Positions 15,772 through 24,197 of a stretch of DNA of 34,617 nucleotides are shown piece after piece. Source of the stretch: JALRAP01 sp046302815 (GTDB lineage: Bacteria > Bacteroidota > Bacteroidia > AKYH767-A > OLB10); assembly GCA_046302815.1 (NCBI GenBank), contig JBKCHO010000140.1, forward strand, positions 1-34,617. Direction: 5' to 3'. The position numbers were made by a program, and so were the translations under genes. Below the pieces are notes generated by a model. That model was not told the DNA's origin. It searched no databases and saw nothing but the letters and a program-made list of their open reading frames with translations. Positions within the stretch are counted from its first letter, which is position 1, and the number at the start of each line of letters is the position of its first letter.

Positions 15772-17283
15772 TTAATTGGCTTCAGCTAAAAGTTTCTTAC
15801 CCTTTTCGATGGCATCATCGATGGTTCCAACAAGGTTGAATGCAGCCTCTGGATACTCATCTACCTCGCCATCCATAATCATATTGAAACCTTTGATGGT
15901 TTCTTCGATTGGTACCAATACTCCTTTCAAACCGGTGAACTGTTCGGCAACGAAGAAGGGCTGGGAAAGGAATCGCTGCACGCGACGGGCACGGTGTACC
16001 ACCAATTTATCTTCATCCGACTATTCATCCATACCCAAGATGGCGATGATATCTTGAAGTTCTTTGTATCGCTGAAGGATTTCTTTCACACGCTGAGCAG
16101 TACGGTAATGTTCTTCACCAACTACGGCAGGGGTGAGGATTCTCGAAGTAGAATCCAAAGGATCTACCGCAGGATAGATACCCAACTCTGCAATTTTACG
16201 GCTCAATACCGTTGTAGCATCCAAGTGGGCGAATGTGGTAGCAGGAGCCGGATCGGTCAAGTCATCCGCAGGTACATAAACCGCCTGAACGGAAGTGATA
16301 GAGCCTCTCTTAGTGGAGGTGATTCGCTCTTGCATCGCTCCCATTTCAGTGGCCAAGGTAGGCTGGTAACCTACAGCTGATGGCATACGACCTAAGAGGG
16401 CTGATACTTCAGACCCAGCTTGGGTGAAACGGAAGATGTTGTCGATAAAGAAGAGGATGTCGCGGCCACCTGATTGCTCATCTCCGTCACGGAAGTATTC
16501 AGCAATGGTAAGACCCGACAAGGCGACGCGTGCACGCGCTCCAGGAGGCTCATTCATCTGTCCGAACACCAAGGTTGCCTTGGAATCGGCAAGCTTTTGA
16601 TGGTCGATGTTGGACAAATCCCAACCGCCTGCTTCCATGGAATGCTTGAAGGCATCGCCATAGTTGATTACACCAGACTCCAAAAATTCGCGAAGCAAGT
16701 CATTTCCTTCGCGGGTACGCTCACCAACACCGGCGAAAACGGAAAGTCCGGAATAGGCTTTTGCAATGTTGTTAACCAATTCCATGATCAATACGGTCTT
16801 TCCCACACCAGCACCACCGAACAAACCGATTTTACCACCCTTGGAATAAGGCTCGATCAAGTCGATTACTTTGATACCCGTGTAAAGAACTTGGCTCTCA
16901 GTAGAGAGGTCTTCGAATTTTGGCGCCTCGCGGTGAATAGGCAAACCTTTTCCTGGCTTCACCTCAACAGCACCGATTCCGTCAATGGCTTCTCCAACCA
17001 CATTAAAAAGTCGGCCTTTTATAGCATCGCCGGAGGGCATTTGTATTGGGGCTCCGGTAGCTTCCACCTGAAGACCACGAACCAGTCCGTCGGTAGAATC
17101 CATCGCAATGGCACGAACAGTGTCCTCACCGATGTGCTTTTGACACTCTAGGATTACTTTTTGTCCGTTTTCCTTGGTGATGACCAAAGCGTCAAGCAGG
17201 TTTGGAAGGGTTGTGTCCTTGCCTTCGAAAGAAACGTCAACAACAGGTCCGATTACCTGGACGATTTTACCGATATTCTTCAT
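15772..17283 (-). CDS. atpD: F1F0 ATP synthase beta subunit, interrupted by in-frame TAG at codon 421
   Basis: The beta subunit holds the catalytic sites of ATP synthase. From ATG 17283 (MKNIGKIVQVIGPVVDVSFEG) the frame encodes 420 residues including the P-loop GGAGVGKT, the catalytic GERTREGND and ALLGRMPSAVGYQPTL. It then meets TAG (16023-16021) in GMDE-stop-SDEDK, where the family has GMDELSEEDK, the DELSEED torque loop. The next 82 codons run on in the same frame with perfectly conserved sequence (LVVHRARRVQRFLSQPFF to LLAEAN) to a normal stop at 15774-15772. One base (TAG for TTG) explains everything, so I treat it as one gene of 503 codons. Without read-through the protein would lose most of its C-terminal helical domain. 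The upstream frame to 17367 is excluded by the promoter. Confidence 0.93.
16021..16023 (-). other. In-frame amber codon inside atpD
   Basis: The minus-strand codons around it are GAT GAA TAG TCG GAT GAA. A single T-to-A difference from TTG (Leu) would create it. Other genes here end normally at TAG (13523, 22502, 24720), so TAG is not generally a sense codon. Confidence 0.95.
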
Positions 17284-17312
17284 GCGGAATAGTGGATGTT
17301 TGGATTGGTTAG

Positions 17313-17328
17313 TTTTGCGAGCGCAAAA
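17313..17328. promoter_or_regulatory. Palindrome overlapping the atpD -7 box
   Basis: TTTTGCG and CGCAAAA form a perfect 7-bp inverted repeat with a 2-base spacer. It overlaps TACTTTTG of the atpD promoter by five bases, a position suited to an operator or an RNA 5' hairpin. Confidence 0.4.
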
Positions 17329-17358
17329 GTAGAACATAATAATCAGAAAAGGAACCAA
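17324..17358 (-). promoter_or_regulatory. atpD-atpC promoter
   Basis: TTG at 17358-17356, 24-base spacer, TACTTTTG at 17331-17324. The leader would be about 35 bases. The spacer is at the long end of the usual range. Confidence 0.6.
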
Positions 17359-17402
17359 GACCCACACAGATTTAGGTGTCGCATACCTGTTTATTTATTG
17401 TC

Positions 17403-17410
17403 TATTTTTG
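17403..17410 (+). promoter_or_regulatory. ribF -7 box
   Basis: TATTTTTG matches TAnnTTTG, 32 bases before the TTG start of ribF; no -33 element is clear. No FMN riboswitch is seen. Confidence 0.45.
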
Positions 17411-17442
17411 ATGTTGAAAATCAATTATTTGAGTAGATTAAA

Positions 17443-18381
17443 TTGAAAATATACCATTCCATAAACGAGTTCGAACCGGTTCAGGGCCTGGTCGTCACTA
17501 TCGGCACTTTCGATGGTGTGCATTTGGGCCATCGAAAATTGATACAACGCATTGTAGAGCAGGCTCAATCAAGCAATGGCGAAGCTTTGGTTTTGACATT
17601 CTTTCCGCATCCCCGCATGGTTTTGAACCCTGAAGAACATGGTATTGAGTTGTTGAGCACCACCACAGAAAAAATCCGTTTGTTGTCCGAAACCGGAATC
17701 GATCATTTGGTTGTGCACCCCTTTAGCAGGGATTTTTCGTCCATGGATGCTGAAAAATTTGTCAGGGACATATTGGTTGCCAAACTCTCAACCAAGCATT
17801 TAGTCATTGGATACGACCATAAGTTCGGTAATCAGCGTTCTGGAAACATAAGCCAGTTAAGGGTGTTAGGCGCTGCATTGGATTTCGCCGTGGAGGAGAT
17901 TCCGGAGCAAGATGTAAATGATATAGCTGTTAGCTCCACCCAAATCAGAAAGCACTTGAAGGAGGGTAGGGTGGCAGAGGCTGCCGAGTTACTTGGCCGC
18001 CCCTACGAGCTTTCAGGTATCGTGGTGAAGGGAAATCAAATCGGAAGAACCATCGGATTCCCAACCGCCAACATCCGAATTCCGGAGTCGTATAAACTGA
18101 TTCCTGCCGAAGGTGTTTACTTGGTGGATGTGCTTGTAGACGGTCAGACAAAACATGGTATGATGAGTATTGGAAAAAGACCAACAGTTGATCATCAAGG
18201 AAAATTGAGCGTTGAAGTACATATCCTCGGTTTCGATTCCTATAATTACGTAAATATGATTTCGGTACGCTTGTTGAAGAAAGTAAGGGACAACCGAAGG
18301 TTTGATAGCATGGATGAACTAAAGGAGCAGTTGAAATCAGATCTCCAACAAGCTTTGAAATATTTCGGCTTTAACCATTGA
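17443..18381 (+). CDS. ribF: Bifunctional riboflavin kinase / FAD synthetase
   Basis: RibF phosphorylates riboflavin to FMN and adenylylates FMN to FAD. The 312-residue product has the N-terminal nucleotidyltransferase domain, with GTFDGVHLGH (21-30), GYDHKFG and the SSTQIRKHLKEG loop, and the C-terminal riboflavin kinase barrel with GRTIGFPTANI. Length is standard. The start is TTG (17443): the following MKIYHSINEF matches the usual Bacteroidota N-terminus, and there is no in-frame ATG nearby upstream. It is divergent from atpD and followed 10 bases later by an LRR gene in the same direction. Confidence 0.96.
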   Translation: MKIYHSINEFEPVQGLVVTIGTFDGVHLGHRKLIQRIVEQAQSSNGEALVLTFFPHPRMVLNPEEHGIELLSTTTEKIRLLSETGIDHLVVHPFSRDFSSMDAEKFVRDILVAKLSTKHLVIGYDHKFGNQRSGNISQLRVLGAALDFAVEEIPEQDVNDIAVSSTQIRKHLKEGRVAEAAELLGRPYELSGIVVKGNQIGRTIGFPTANIRIPESYKLIPAEGVYLVDVLVDGQTKHGMMSIGKRPTVDHQGKLSVEVHILGFDSYNYVNMISVRLLKKVRDNRRFDSMDELKEQLKSDLQQALKYFGFNH

Positions 18382-18391
18382 AAGCAACCTC

Positions 18392-19018
18392 ATGAAAAAC
18401 AAACTGATCATATTAATCTTGATGTTGTTCTCATACGGATGGGCAACAAATGTGGTTGCCCAAGAGCTCGAGGATGGAACGCGCCCCGAATACCGCCGCC
18501 CCAATTTCAAAGTCTATACTTCTTTGGAACAAGCTTTGGCATATCCCGACTCGGTGTACATCTTATCGTTGAAGGGGAAGAAGCTTACAGATTGGCCGCC
18601 CGAAATCAGTTCATTCAAGAATCTGCTGGTTTTGGATTTATCCAAAAACAAACTTTCCGAAATTCCATCCGGCATTGAAAAATGGGTAAACCTGATCGAG
18701 TTGGACTTGAGCAACAACAAGCTAAAGCAGCTTCCTCAAGAAATATCGGGTATGAAATCGCTTCGTAAGCTTTCCCTCAATCGCAACACTATCTCTGAAT
18801 TGCCCGAGTCCATTGGGGATATGACCTCATTGGAAATACTGGAGCTTTGGGATAATGAAATTTCCGAATTGCCAAGCTCCATTCGAAATTTGAAACACCT
18901 CAAAATTCTTGAGATGAGAGGGATTCTTTTTTCAGAGGAGCAGCAACAAGAGTTTCGCGAGTTGCTACCCGAGACTCGAGTGATGATGTCGCCATCTTGC
19001 AATTGCAAAACCCGCTGA
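18392..19018 (+). CDS. Exported leucine-rich-repeat protein
   Basis: The 208-residue product has a signal peptide (residues 1-24, ending TNVVAQ) and about five bacterial leucine-rich repeats with the consensus LxxLxLxxNxLxxLPxxI: LLVLDLSKNKLSEIPSGI, LIELDLSNNKLKQLPQEI, LRKLSLNRNTISELPESI and LEILELWDNEISELPSSI. The C-terminus ends with a cysteine pair (SPSCNCKTR). LRR domains bind proteins; the partner is unknown. It probably shares the ribF transcript. Its stop lies 2 bases from that of the convergent TonB receptor. Confidence 0.88.
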   Translation: MKNKLIILILMLFSYGWATNVVAQELEDGTRPEYRRPNFKVYTSLEQALAYPDSVYILSLKGKKLTDWPPEISSFKNLLVLDLSKNKLSEIPSGIEKWVNLIELDLSNNKLKQLPQEISGMKSLRKLSLNRNTISELPESIGDMTSLEILELWDNEISELPSSIRNLKHLKILEMRGILFSEEQQQEFRELLPETRVMMSPSCNCKTR

Positions 19019-19020
19019 GG

Positions 19021-21414
19021 TTAAAACCGCACATCCGCTTTTAGCATGAAGTTTCTGCCTGCTTGAGGGTAGTAGTAGTTTTCATCCGTTCTCGCTCCGT
19101 CCGCAATATATCCGAATGTGTAACCATTCGATTCATATAACTCATCCAAGATATTGAAGACTATCAAAGACAAGGTTAATGATTTGACCGATTTTGATTT
19201 CGGACTCCAATGCAGTCTTAAATCAGTGACCGTGTAAGGATCCAAGGTCTTGCTATTGTTCGATGTATTGTCGAGGTACTGCTTGCCCGTATGTCTGCAT
19301 ACGAGCTCTGCCTGAATCGACTTTATGGGTTGGTAGGATAGGTTTGCATATGCCGTGATGTTAGGAGAGAAGGCGATATCCGCATCGTTGAATATGGTAA
19401 GTTGCTGAGTTCCCAAATCATAGTCGTCTATATACTCCCCGAATTCCTTTATTTTATGTCGGCTGATGGACCCGTTGCCTTTAAGTAGGATTTTGTCGGT
19501 AACACTCCAGCTGAATTCAGCCTCAAAGCCTTCCCTATAACTATCTGGCACATTGGTTCGAGTATAGTTCCCCACATCATTGACTTGTCCAGTGAGCACC
19601 AATTGATCGCGATATTGCATTAGGAAATAGTTGAATTTGGCGGAAACCTTTTGCCAAATATGATGATAGCCACTCTCTAAATCGTATAATTTTTCTGCCT
19701 TGGGTCTGCTGATGATTGAGCTCTCCGTGTAGTCGTACCTAGATGGCTCCTTTGATGCAACGGATACGGAGAGGTATCCGTATTTACCAGGCGATTTGGT
19801 GTATGTAATTCCGACTTTAGGGTTGACAAACGATAGTCGGTCATTTTGCGGAACCTCATTCTGCATTTCATCGAATCCTTTGAAGGCATAATCCACAGTC
19901 CTGAATTGGAAGTCACTGTATAATGAGATCCGCTCACTGATATCCCAAGTCGATTTAGCAAACAGGTTCAAATCCTTTTTGAATCCGTTGTTGTCGTAGT
20001 AGCGATGCCGAATGTTTCCGTTGGATGCATACCGAGCCCAGATGACTTCACCAAAATGGTCTCCGTCGTATTCATTATAACCGCCTCCCAACACTAGACC
20101 CAAATTGCTTTTGATTGTATAACGGATGTTCGTTGTGACACCATAGAAATCATTGTCAAGCCATTTTCTCCTTATTAAATCCGTTTCCGTAATGGTATCG
20201 GTTCCGATGGTAACATCATCGAGCAAATAGTCGGACAAAGCCTCACCCTCCTTGAACTCCTCATAGAAACCTCTGCCGTAAGTAAAGTGCAGCGCCGTGT
20301 TCCATTCGATGTTGTCACTTATTTTCCATGAATGGAAAAGCTGATAATGGTCCTGTTGGTAATCGTCTACTTGGTTCTCATAAGTATATTGGTTCCAAGT
20401 GCGATTGGTGTCTAAAGCCGCCTCTGGCACCCCATACCATGATTGGTAGGTAATTTCCTTTCCGGAAAACACATTCATACGGAGGCTGTGTTTTTCGCCA
20501 TAATAACCACCCGATACAAAGAAGGATTTCAAATCAGACGAGCCTCGGTCTATGTATCCATCGGATTTGATTTTCGACAAACGGGCTTCAAAACTCCACT
20601 TTCCCTGTATCATTCCGGTACCTGCTTTGAATGATGCGCGTTGAGTGCCAAATGAACCGTAGCCCAATGATGCTTGTCCGAATGGCTCTTGCGATGGCCT
20701 GCTGGTTGTGATGTGGATTCCGCCTCCGAATGAAGAGGCTCCATTGGATGAGGTTCCAGCTCCCCGTTGAACTTGAATCTGATCGGTCGAAGAAGCCAGA
20801 TCTGGCATGTTCACCCAGTATAACAGATGAGATTCGGGGTCGTTGATGGGTATTCCATCAATTGTAATATTGATACGAGAAGCGTCAGATCCCCTGATTC
20901 GCAATCCGGTGTAGCCGGTTCCGTTTCCTGCATCTGATGTAATGTTGATGGATGGTACAGACTCCAATAAAAAAGGGATATCGCGACCCGTATTGTTCCG
21001 TGTTAGTTCATCCGATCCTATTTCCGTATATACCATGGCCGACTTACTATCAGCCCGCTGTGAAGTAATCACCACTTCCTTCGACATCTTTGCGAATACC
21101 GGTTTCAGTTTTATGTCGAGTGAAATTTTCATGGTTTCACCGGCTGGTTCAGATTTTTGAAAACGAACAGTGTCTGTTTGATACCCTATATGGCTCAAGA
21201 TTAATACGAATTCCTTGGAGGGTGTTTTAAGCACAAACTGTCCGTCCGAACCAGTAATAGATCCTGCATTTTTATTTCCTTCGAACCGGATGTGTACACC
21301 TTCGACGGGCCTTGCTGTTTCTGCATCACGAACCTTGCCTTGGATAGTTTCTTGAGATAGGGCATCCAAACAATGGAGCATCAATAAAGCAATTAATGAA
21401 ATGTAGTGTTTCAT
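19021..21414 (-). CDS. TonB-dependent receptor under TPP riboswitch, probable thiamine-type importer
   Basis: This outer-membrane receptor of about 797 residues begins with a signal peptide (MKHYISLIALLMLHCLDALSQ), then a carboxypeptidase-regulatory-like domain (IQGKVRDAETARPVEGVHI...), typical of Bacteroidota receptors. The plug domain follows (VVITSQRAD, LLESVPSINI, LRIRGSDASRINITIDGIP, VQRGAGTSSNGASSFGGG), then a 22-strand barrel ending in aromatic AGRNFMLKADVRF. A TPP riboswitch in its 5' leader points to uptake of thiamine or a related compound. TPP-controlled receptors are known in this phylum. The start may also be the ATG three codons earlier (21423). Confidence 0.93.
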   Translation of the reverse strand: MKHYISLIALLMLHCLDALSQETIQGKVRDAETARPVEGVHIRFEGNKNAGSITGSDGQFVLKTPSKEFVLILSHIGYQTDTVRFQKSEPAGETMKISLDIKLKPVFAKMSKEVVITSQRADSKSAMVYTEIGSDELTRNNTGRDIPFLLESVPSINITSDAGNGTGYTGLRIRGSDASRINITIDGIPINDPESHLLYWVNMPDLASSTDQIQVQRGAGTSSNGASSFGGGIHITTSRPSQEPFGQASLGYGSFGTQRASFKAGTGMIQGKWSFEARLSKIKSDGYIDRGSSDLKSFFVSGGYYGEKHSLRMNVFSGKEITYQSWYGVPEAALDTNRTWNQYTYENQVDDYQQDHYQLFHSWKISDNIEWNTALHFTYGRGFYEEFKEGEALSDYLLDDVTIGTDTITETDLIRRKWLDNDFYGVTTNIRYTIKSNLGLVLGGGYNEYDGDHFGEVIWARYASNGNIRHRYYDNNGFKKDLNLFAKSTWDISERISLYSDFQFRTVDYAFKGFDEMQNEVPQNDRLSFVNPKVGITYTKSPGKYGYLSVSVASKEPSRYDYTESSIISRPKAEKLYDLESGYHHIWQKVSAKFNYFLMQYRDQLVLTGQVNDVGNYTRTNVPDSYREGFEAEFSWSVTDKILLKGNGSISRHKIKEFGEYIDDYDLGTQQLTIFNDADIAFSPNITAYANLSYQPIKSIQAELVCRHTGKQYLDNTSNNSKTLDPYTVTDLRLHWSPKSKSVKSLTLSLIVFNILDELYESNGYTFGYIADGARTDENYYYPQAGRNFMLKADVRF

Positions 21415-21458
21415 TGCAAACATGGTTTAATATCATAAAGGATTCGCTGAAAACACCC

Positions 21459-21474
21459 TGCAGCAGAAGCTGCA
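21459..21474 (-). promoter_or_regulatory. Hairpin in the riboswitch expression platform
   Basis: TGCAGC and GCTGCA form a perfect 6-bp stem with a 4-base loop just after the aptamer, followed on the minus strand by GGGTGTTTT. It could be a weak terminator stem or an anti-structure; which of these applies is not clear from the sequence. Confidence 0.4.
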
Positions 21475-21556
21475 TATTCCTACGCCGGCATTACCCGGAT
21501 CAGGTTCTAGGGTATGTTCTCAGCACACCGCTTTCGCGGATAGCACCCCTTTGTTG
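21475..21556 (-). promoter_or_regulatory. TPP (THI-element) riboswitch
   Basis: On the minus strand the conserved aptamer words appear in order: GGGGTGC, a variable P3 hairpin (CCGCGAAAGCGG), GTGCTGAGA, ACCC, GAACCTGATCCGGGTAATG and CCGGCGTAGG. These are the hallmarks of the thiamine pyrophosphate aptamer. It lies about 52-60 bases before the TonB receptor start. An imperfect -7 box (TATCTTCG, 21567-21560) would start transcription at the aptamer's 5' edge. Confidence 0.96.
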
Positions 21557-21708
21557 TTGCGAAGATAACAATAACGAAGACTGAAATGTTTTCCCGAAAA
21601 AAAGATTGTTTCTGCAGCCAGACAATTATAGTTGATTGTGCAGAAAACAAAATATTAGCCTACAACTCGCTGTTTAGGTTTGAAAAGCAATAATCTTAAT
21701 TTGATTTC

Positions 21709-21716
21709 TATCTTTG
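21709..21716 (+). promoter_or_regulatory. -7 box 3 bases before the TSUP gene ATG
   Basis: TATCTTTG matches TAnnTTTG exactly and is followed by AGC and ATG. A TTTG at 21679-21682 lies 26 bases upstream. The mRNA is likely leaderless or nearly so. Confidence 0.5.
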
Positions 21717-21719
21717 AGC

Positions 21720-22502
21720 ATGCAACCGGAACATTTGGCAATTGCCATTGCCGCGGGCTTCATGTCGGGTGTTATCAATACCCTTGCAGGGAGCGGTTCT
21801 GTATTCACACTACCTGTGCTATTGTTTCTCGGATTACCGCCCCACATGGCCAATGGAACCAATAGGGTGGGTATTTTGCTTCAAACTTTTGTAGGCAGCT
21901 GGATGCTTTATTTCAAAGGGGGGCTCAGATTTTCAGGTGATATCAAATATGTACTTCCAACTATGGCTGGTTCGCTACTGGGAGCTTGGTTGGCAGTTGA
22001 TATCGACGAGCAGTATTTGAAATGGACCATCGCTGTTGTCATGTTGATGCTTCTAGTCATCACCTTATTCAGGTATGGCGATCTATTGCGAGAATCGGAT
22101 GCACCACTAAATAAAATCAAAGAGCTGGGAGGTTATCCATTGCTCTTTATCATAGGTGCCTATGGCGGATTCATTCAGTTGGGTGTTGGTATTTTCACCC
22201 TTGCAGCATTGGTACTTTTCCTTAACATGACCTTGAAGCATGCGAATGCGCTCAAAAACATGATGAACTTTTGCTTGACGCTCCCTGCTTTTTTAGTGTT
22301 TGCAATCAATGGTCAGGTGGATTGGAAATTAGGTGCCATCATTGCATTCGGCCAGGTCATTGGCGCTTTTGTGGCTGCGCGTTATGCAAACAAGTCTGAT
22401 ATGGCCCAGCTTTGGATCAGGCGATTGCTGATTGCCATGATGGTACTAACATCCGCACAACTGTTCGGACTAATTGATTGGATTGTGGCTCGGTTGAAAT
22501 AG
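21720..22502 (+). CDS. TSUP (TauE/SafE) family permease
   Basis: The 260-residue integral membrane protein has about eight hydrophobic segments in two repeats, with the family opening IAAGFMSGVINTLAGSGSVFTLP and the second-half counterpart LFIIGAYGGFIQLGVGIFTL. TSUP proteins transport sulfite, sulfoacetate or other organic sulfur anions; the substrate here is not predictable, and no sulfur genes adjoin it. I start at ATG 21720 rather than the TTG two codons earlier, since that TTG lies within the -7 promoter box. It is divergent from the TPP-controlled receptor and convergent with an AraC regulator. Confidence 0.9.
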   Translation: MQPEHLAIAIAAGFMSGVINTLAGSGSVFTLPVLLFLGLPPHMANGTNRVGILLQTFVGSWMLYFKGGLRFSGDIKYVLPTMAGSLLGAWLAVDIDEQYLKWTIAVVMLMLLVITLFRYGDLLRESDAPLNKIKELGGYPLLFIIGAYGGFIQLGVGIFTLAALVLFLNMTLKHANALKNMMNFCLTLPAFLVFAINGQVDWKLGAIIAFGQVIGAFVAARYANKSDMAQLWIRRLLIAMMVLTSAQLFGLIDWIVARLK

Positions 22503-22511
22503 ATTCCTTGA

Positions 22512-23453
22512 TCAGGCCATCATCAGATCGGTTTCCCTGATGTCCCTTGCTTTTTGATTGTACTTTAGTCTGAATCTGCGACTGAAATAAGCAGGGTCTT
22601 TGAAACCTACCTTGCGAGCAATCTCCTGAACACTGTCGTTGGTTGAGCGCAATAGAAAATGGGCTTGCTCCAATCGGCGATTTTCAATGTAGTCTTGCAG
22701 ATTATTGTTGGTAAGCGACTTGAAAAATTGTCCGATGTAATCACGGGAAACGAAAGCCAAGTCTGCGATTTTTTGATTCGACAAATCTCCTCCAAGGTTA
22801 TTTTGGATGTACTCAATGATACTCACTAAACGCTTGTCGAGTAGGTAATCCAACTTGGAAATTTGCTCTCTATACTCGGGTTTGTCGTAAATGTATCTAC
22901 AGAGATGGATGATCAATTGGTCGGTGTATTTCCTCACCAATGTCTTTTTGCCCAAACCGTTGTCAGCCTCTTCTATCATGATATTGTTGATGATTTCGGC
23001 CAATTTTTCGTTGGGCTCGATAAACAGGCATGGAAGCTGCATGATACTGAAAAACGGTACGGCTCCGTAAACGGTAACTTCGAATGCAAGGATGTTAAAG
23101 GCATGTTCGGCCTCCATCAAGCCACTAACAGGGTGGATGGGTTTCACATATCTTTCCCTCTGCTCAGGGGTAGTGAAACCCTCTGATCCAACAATCTCAT
23201 AAGGGCCATATCCGTGGCGGAAATTAATGGTGCTTTCCCGAGGGATGAAATAAAATCCACCTTCCGGAATTTGACGGTGTTCGTTATTGGATCCTGGGCC
23301 AGCACTGAAAAATCCTTTGCGGGCCTGAATGATAATGTCTTTTTCCTCGAAAGTATTAACGAGCTCCACAGGTCGCACCACTTTGCGCATATTGGAAAGC
23401 ACATATTTGATTTCCAAGGAATCAATAATCCTATTAAAGTTTTCTTTGCTCAT
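22512..23453 (-). CDS. AraC-family transcriptional regulator
   Basis: The 313-residue product has a C-terminal AraC DNA-binding domain (about 210-310) with both helix-turn-helix units: LSNQKIADLAFVSRDYIGQF and VQEIARKVGFKDPAYFSRRF. The N-terminal 200 residues have a cupin-like, beta-rich look (IPEGGFYFIPRE), which would be the sensor or dimerisation part. The ligand and target are unknown; nearest candidates are the TSUP gene and pnuC. A TACATTTG box lies 38 bases upstream of ATG 23453. Confidence 0.93.
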   Translation of the reverse strand: MSKENFNRIIDSLEIKYVLSNMRKVVRPVELVNTFEEKDIIIQARKGFFSAGPGSNNEHRQIPEGGFYFIPRESTINFRHGYGPYEIVGSEGFTTPEQRERYVKPIHPVSGLMEAEHAFNILAFEVTVYGAVPFFSIMQLPCLFIEPNEKLAEIINNIMIEEADNGLGKKTLVRKYTDQLIIHLCRYIYDKPEYREQISKLDYLLDKRLVSIIEYIQNNLGGDLSNQKIADLAFVSRDYIGQFFKSLTNNNLQDYIENRRLEQAHFLLRSTNDSVQEIARKVGFKDPAYFSRRFRLKYNQKARDIRETDLMMA

Positions 23454-23491
23454 CAGTTAGTCGGCTAAGCTGTAGATTTGCCAAAGGCTGT

Positions 23492-23499
23492 CAAATGTA
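23492..23499 (-). promoter_or_regulatory. -7 box of the araC-type gene
   Basis: TACATTTG on the minus strand matches TAnnTTTG; no clear -33. Confidence 0.5.
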
Positions 23500-23636
23500 T
23501 GAAAGAAATAGATTGTAGAAAATAGTTTAAACGGAAAAATACAAGTTTAAACATTTCAAAATGCGGCTTAAATAATTGATTATCATTTTTTAGTAAAATT
23601 TGGGTTTGTTTAACTTTATTCAAAGAGTTCAAGAAG

Positions 23637-24197
23637 GTGGTTGAATTGGAGTATTTGGGAGCCTTTACTGGAATCCTGGGCATTTGGCTGACCATCAGGC
23701 AGAGCATATGGTGTTTTGCTGTTGGTTTGGTGAGCGTGATTATCTCATCGTATGTTTTTTACCAGTCCTACCTGTTTGCCGATGCCATCCAACAACTGGT
23801 TTTTGCTGCCATCATCTTGTACGGATGGAGGAGTTGGTCATCACCACTCCCTTCGAAAAAAGCTCCTGTCTCTAAATCAAAATGGAGCGAATTGGTTCCG
23901 TTATTTATTGTAACCTCGTTTGTTGGGGTAATTTTGGGATACTTGTTGGATCGGTACACCGAGGCTCACTATCCTTGGCTAGACTCCATTTTAACTTCTT
24001 TCTGCTTTCTTGCCCAATACATGATTGCAAAAAGAAAAATAGAAAACTGGGGATTGTGGATGATTACCAATGCCGCCTATATCATGGTTTACCTCAAGAA
24101 AGATCTTGAACCATACGCCGTATTATATGCGTTTTACTTGCTTTTGGCTATTTATGGATGGCGAGAATGGAGTCGCGAGATTCAAAAAAATGCATAA
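23637..24197 (+). CDS. pnuC: PnuC-family vitamin transporter
   Basis: The 186-residue membrane protein has about seven transmembrane segments and the PnuC marks: FAAIILYGWRSW and, near the C-terminus, the WxxWxxxNxxY-type motif NWGLWMITNAAYIMVY followed by YGWREW. PnuC proteins carry nicotinamide riboside, and PnuT relatives carry thiamine, by facilitated diffusion, trapped by a kinase. The neighbouring NadR-like kinase, overlapping by 8 bases, favours nicotinamide riboside. No TPP aptamer precedes this gene, which also weighs against PnuT. The start is a GTG preceded by AAGAAG, one of the few Shine-Dalgarno-like sequences here. Confidence 0.9.
   Translation: MVELEYLGAFTGILGIWLTIRQSIWCFAVGLVSVIISSYVFYQSYLFADAIQQLVFAAIILYGWRSWSSPLPSKKAPVSKSKWSELVPLFIVTSFVGVILGYLLDRYTEAHYPWLDSILTSFCFLAQYMIAKRKIENWGLWMITNAAYIMVYLKKDLEPYAVLYAFYLLLAIYGWREWSREIQKNA

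Noticed and set aside
15772..16005. Separate small gene downstream of atpD with a TTG start
   Set aside because: Its sequence is the conserved C-terminus of the ATP synthase beta subunit in the same reading frame as atpD, so it is part of that gene.
16021..16023. Genome-wide reassignment of TAG to leucine, or selenocysteine/pyrrolysine-type recoding
   Set aside because: At least three genes here end normally at TAG (13523, 22502, 24720), and no recoding hairpin or suppressor tRNA is visible in the window.
16474..17151. 225-residue plus-strand open frame opposite atpD
   Set aside because: It is antisense to highly conserved atpD codons and its translation resembles no protein family.
23490..23636. 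Second TPP riboswitch upstream of pnuC
   Set aside because: No CTGAGA or GAACCTGATC-like words are found there; the region is simply AT-rich.
24070..24189. Extended N-terminus of the NadR-like kinase
   Set aside because: The added 40 residues lie in an alternative frame of pnuC; the P-loop N-terminus fits the start at 24190.
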